Source: DASXMX01 sp036794395
Lineage (GTDB): Bacteria; Planctomycetota; Phycisphaerae; Tepidisphaerales; Tepidisphaeraceae
Direction: 5' to 3'
DNA length: 13,114 bases
NCBI GenBank assembly: GCA_036794395.1
Contig: DAIRGS010000201.1
Span: 1 to 13,114, forward strand
Shown: piece after piece, positions 11,446 through 13,114 of the stretch
Layout of the letters: every line of letters starts with the position of its first letter
How positions within the stretch are numbered: the stretch's first letter is position 1
Position numbers and translations under genes: made by a program
The notes under the pieces: generated by a model
What the model was told of the DNA's origin: nothing
Seen by the model: only the letters and a program-made list of their open reading frames with translations
Databases searched by the model: none

Positions 11446-13114
11446 ATGATGTTGAATTCTCAGCGCCCGTTCCGCGCTCAAATTGTTCCCCTTCGCCGGC
11501 GTTCGCGTATCGCGGGCCGGCAGATTGCCGTGGCTGTGGGCTGGATGGCGCGAGAGGCTCAGGTGCACGGGTTGAAGGCATCGGTGCGGGTTCGTGCAAT
11601 ACTTGCAGAGTGTGCCGCCGCGGCAGTACCGCGGATCGGGTTTCGTCCGTCGCTGGAAATGCTTGAGAGCCGCACCCTTCTTTCGGCGGTCAGTTTTTCC
11701 AATGGGGTATTGACGCTGACGGGTGACGCGGGCGCGGCCAACAGCCTAACCGTCGATCTGCAATCCAATGGTGGATTCTGGGCGAACGCCGATGGCCACG
11801 TGCTTTCGACAAATCCCGGCGCCGTTTCGAAGATCAGCATTACCGGCGGATCGGGCGCGGATTGGATCTATATCAATTCCGGAATTTCCACGGCGGCGGT
11901 GATCAACACGCTGGGCGGCACCGATACGGTTCGTGGCGGCGGGGGCTACGACACCATCACCACGGGCGATGGCAACGATACGATTTACGCCTCAGGTACC
12001 ATGACGCTCGGTAACGGCAATAATACTGTGTGGGCCGGTTCGGTCGGCGGTAGCTCGATCACCTCGGGCAATGGAAACAGTTTGCTGGTCGGCGGGCCGG
12101 GCAATGATGTGGTCTCGGCTGGTTCGGGCGCGAACACGATCATCGGCGGCTCGGGGAACGACGTCCTGAAGGGGGGAGCCAATTCGAATTTCCCAGACGC
12201 CGCGGCAGGTGAAAAAACCGTGACTAGCAGTGGCGGCACCGCAACGGGCAGCAGCGGAAGCACAACGCCGCCTCCGGTGACGACGCCAAGTTCTCCCTCC
12301 TCTTCTCAGACAGTGGGAGTGAATCTGAGTGGGGGAACACTCACCCTGACCGGCAGCGCGACCGCTGACAACAGCCTGACGGTTGATCTGCAATCCAACG
12401 GCGGATTCTGGGCAAATGCCAATGGAAAAATTCTTTCAACCAACCCAGGCAGCGTGTCGTCAATCAGTCTTGTCGGCGGATCAGGAGTTGACACCGTCTA
12501 CATCAATCCTGGCATTAAGGTCGGCGCGGTCATCACTACCTTTAACGGCAACGACAGCATCCGTGGAGGCGGCGGATACGACACCATCTCCACCGGTGAC
12601 GGAAACGATACGGTCTATGCCTCGGGCAACATTACGCTTGGCAATGGCAATAACACGGTTTGGGTGGGCGCGCTCGGAAGCTCGGTGACGGCAGGCAACG
12701 GCAACGATCTGCTCGTTGGCGGCCCGGCCAACGATGTGATTACTGCCGGTACGGGCAAGAGCACGTTGATTGGCGGATCCGGTTCCGACAAACTCACCGG
12801 TGGCGCTAACTCGACCTTCCCCGATGCCAGCTCGGCCGACACCATCGTGCACACAGGTGGATCAAGTTCGGGCTCAACTGGCTCGACAGGATCCACCGGA
12901 TCCACGGGTTCGACCGGATCAACTGGCTCCACAGGTTCAAGCGGTTCGGGATCGTCGGGGTCAACGACACCGACTCCTCCACCCGCCACCGGCGGAAACG
13001 TGCAATCGAGTCCAGAGGACTCGACCATTTTCGGTTCCGCCCACGGCGACGGTCTGGCTCCCACGCCGGTGATTGTGCTCAGTGGCAACGGCGGACAGGT
13101 CGAGCACTCGATCT
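11446..13114 (+). CDS. Large LEPR-XLL-type surface protein with RTX-like repeats, incomplete at the window end
   Basis: The frame runs open from ATG 11446 to the window edge, at least 556 residues. An Arg-rich leader (RRRSRIAGR) of about 72 residues precedes LESRTLLSA (73-81), the LEPR-XLL-type motif typical of planctomycete extracellular proteins, whose processing is not understood. Two repeats follow (from Val82 and Val292, 210 residues apart), each starting with LTLTG...NSLTVDLQSNGGFWAN and ending in glycine-aspartate repeats such as GGSGNDVLKGG, of the hemolysin-type calcium-binding (RTX) kind that fold when exported into calcium. A Ser-Thr-Gly linker (about 477-497) leads to PTPVIVLSGNGGQVEHS, where the window stops; in related proteins a PKD-like domain can follow, which is a guess here. 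Probably exported and surface-bound. Starts as given for the ribosome site. Confidence 0.85.
   Translation, partial: MMLNSQRPFRAQIVPLRRRSRIAGRQIAVAVGWMAREAQVHGLKASVRVRAILAECAAAAVPRIGFRPSLEMLESRTLLSAVSFSNGVLTLTGDAGAANSLTVDLQSNGGFWANADGHVLSTNPGAVSKISITGGSGADWIYINSGISTAAVINTLGGTDTVRGGGGYDTITTGDGNDTIYASGTMTLGNGNNTVWAGSVGGSSITSGNGNSLLVGGPGNDVVSAGSGANTIIGGSGNDVLKGGANSNFPDAAAGEKTVTSSGGTATGSSGSTTPPPVTTPSSPSSSQTVGVNLSGGTLTLTGSATADNSLTVDLQSNGGFWANANGKILSTNPGSVSSISLVGGSGVDTVYINPGIKVGAVITTFNGNDSIRGGGGYDTISTGDGNDTVYASGNITLGNGNNTVWVGALGSSVTAGNGNDLLVGGPANDVITAGTGKSTLIGGSGSDKLTGGANSTFPDASSADTIVHTGGSSSGSTGSTGSTGSTGSTGSTGSTGSSGSGSSGSTTPTPPPATGGNVQSSPEDSTIFGSAHGDGLAPTPVIVLSGNGGQVEHSI
11689..12855 (+). repeat. 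Two tandem protein repeats of about 210 residues
   Basis: Copy 1 begins at 11689 and copy 2 at 12319, 630 nt apart. Matching landmarks are the DLQSNGGFWANA block, NTVWAG/NTVWVG and NSNFPDA/NSTFPDA. The DNA of the copies is alike in blocks (ATCTGCAATCCAA) but differs at many third codon positions, so the duplication is not recent. Confidence 0.8.
12874..12936 (+). repeat. Seven Ser-Thr-Gly codon triplets
   Basis: Seven successive STG triplets (9 nt each), flanked by related GSSSG and SSGSGSSGS. Five of the seven use codon combinations not found in the others; the third and fifth differ only at Ser, and the first and sixth are identical. This marks it as a flexible linker in the surface protein. 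Confidence 0.8.

Noticed and set aside
11217..11666. 149-aa plus-strand open frame overlapping the start of the surface protein
   Set aside because: It overlaps the better-supported frame with a good ribosome site and LEPR-XLL motif, and shows no recognisable domain.

Overview
The window looks like a chromosomal segment of a planctomycete, most likely class Phycisphaerae (a Humisphaera/Tepidisphaerales-type soil or freshwater organism). Three things point there: a large surface protein with an LEPR-XLL-type motif (LESRTLLSA), a paralogous family of small membrane proteins ending in a CxxC-GYNLT-N-SG-CPECG zinc ribbon, and abundant intergenic palindromes and short tandem repeats of a style common in that phylum. 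The taxonomic call is inference from protein style, not from a marker gene.

Layout. 1-900: the C-terminal part of a GT41 (SPINDLY/OGT-like) glycosyltransferase, apparently cut at its 5' side. 900-1000: a perfect 22-bp inverted repeat between convergent genes. 950-6010: an accessory stretch of minus-strand genes of one paralogous family (called A, B, D, E and F here) plus an unrelated small membrane protein (C'), one plus-strand zinc-ribbon mini-gene, two decayed IS1-type transposase ends, and three copies of a hairpin-bearing intergenic repeat. B is broken by one base in a G run, A has a repeat-derived C-terminal tail, and E is a fusion of two family modules. 6025-6969: a complete-looking subclass B3 metallo-beta-lactamase with every zinc ligand, 16 nt upstream of F on the same strand. 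6970-7433: non-coding, with repeats. 7434-8627: another family member (G) on the plus strand, a two-module fusion with its ribbon in the middle. 8631-11178: a tight minus-strand operon of ECF sigma factor, single-pass membrane protein (probable anti-sigma) and a 535-aa membrane protein, each joined by an ATGA overlap. 11446 to the window end: the start of a large secreted/surface protein with two 210-residue RTX-like repeats and a Ser-Thr-Gly linker.

The most unusual signal is the family array. A, B, D and E start at GTG (C' at ATG), and a TAnnAT -10-like hexamer lies only 6-8 nt upstream with no Shine-Dalgarno sequence, which suggests leaderless mRNAs. D and E sit in near-identical units: hairpin element, about 65 nt, gene, about 37 nt, next hairpin element. 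The hairpin stem shows a compensatory change between copies. No function is known to me for the family; its architecture (N-terminal helix, extracytoplasmic domain, second helix, cytoplasmic zinc ribbon) is compatible with membrane sensing or assembly roles, but nothing here proves that.
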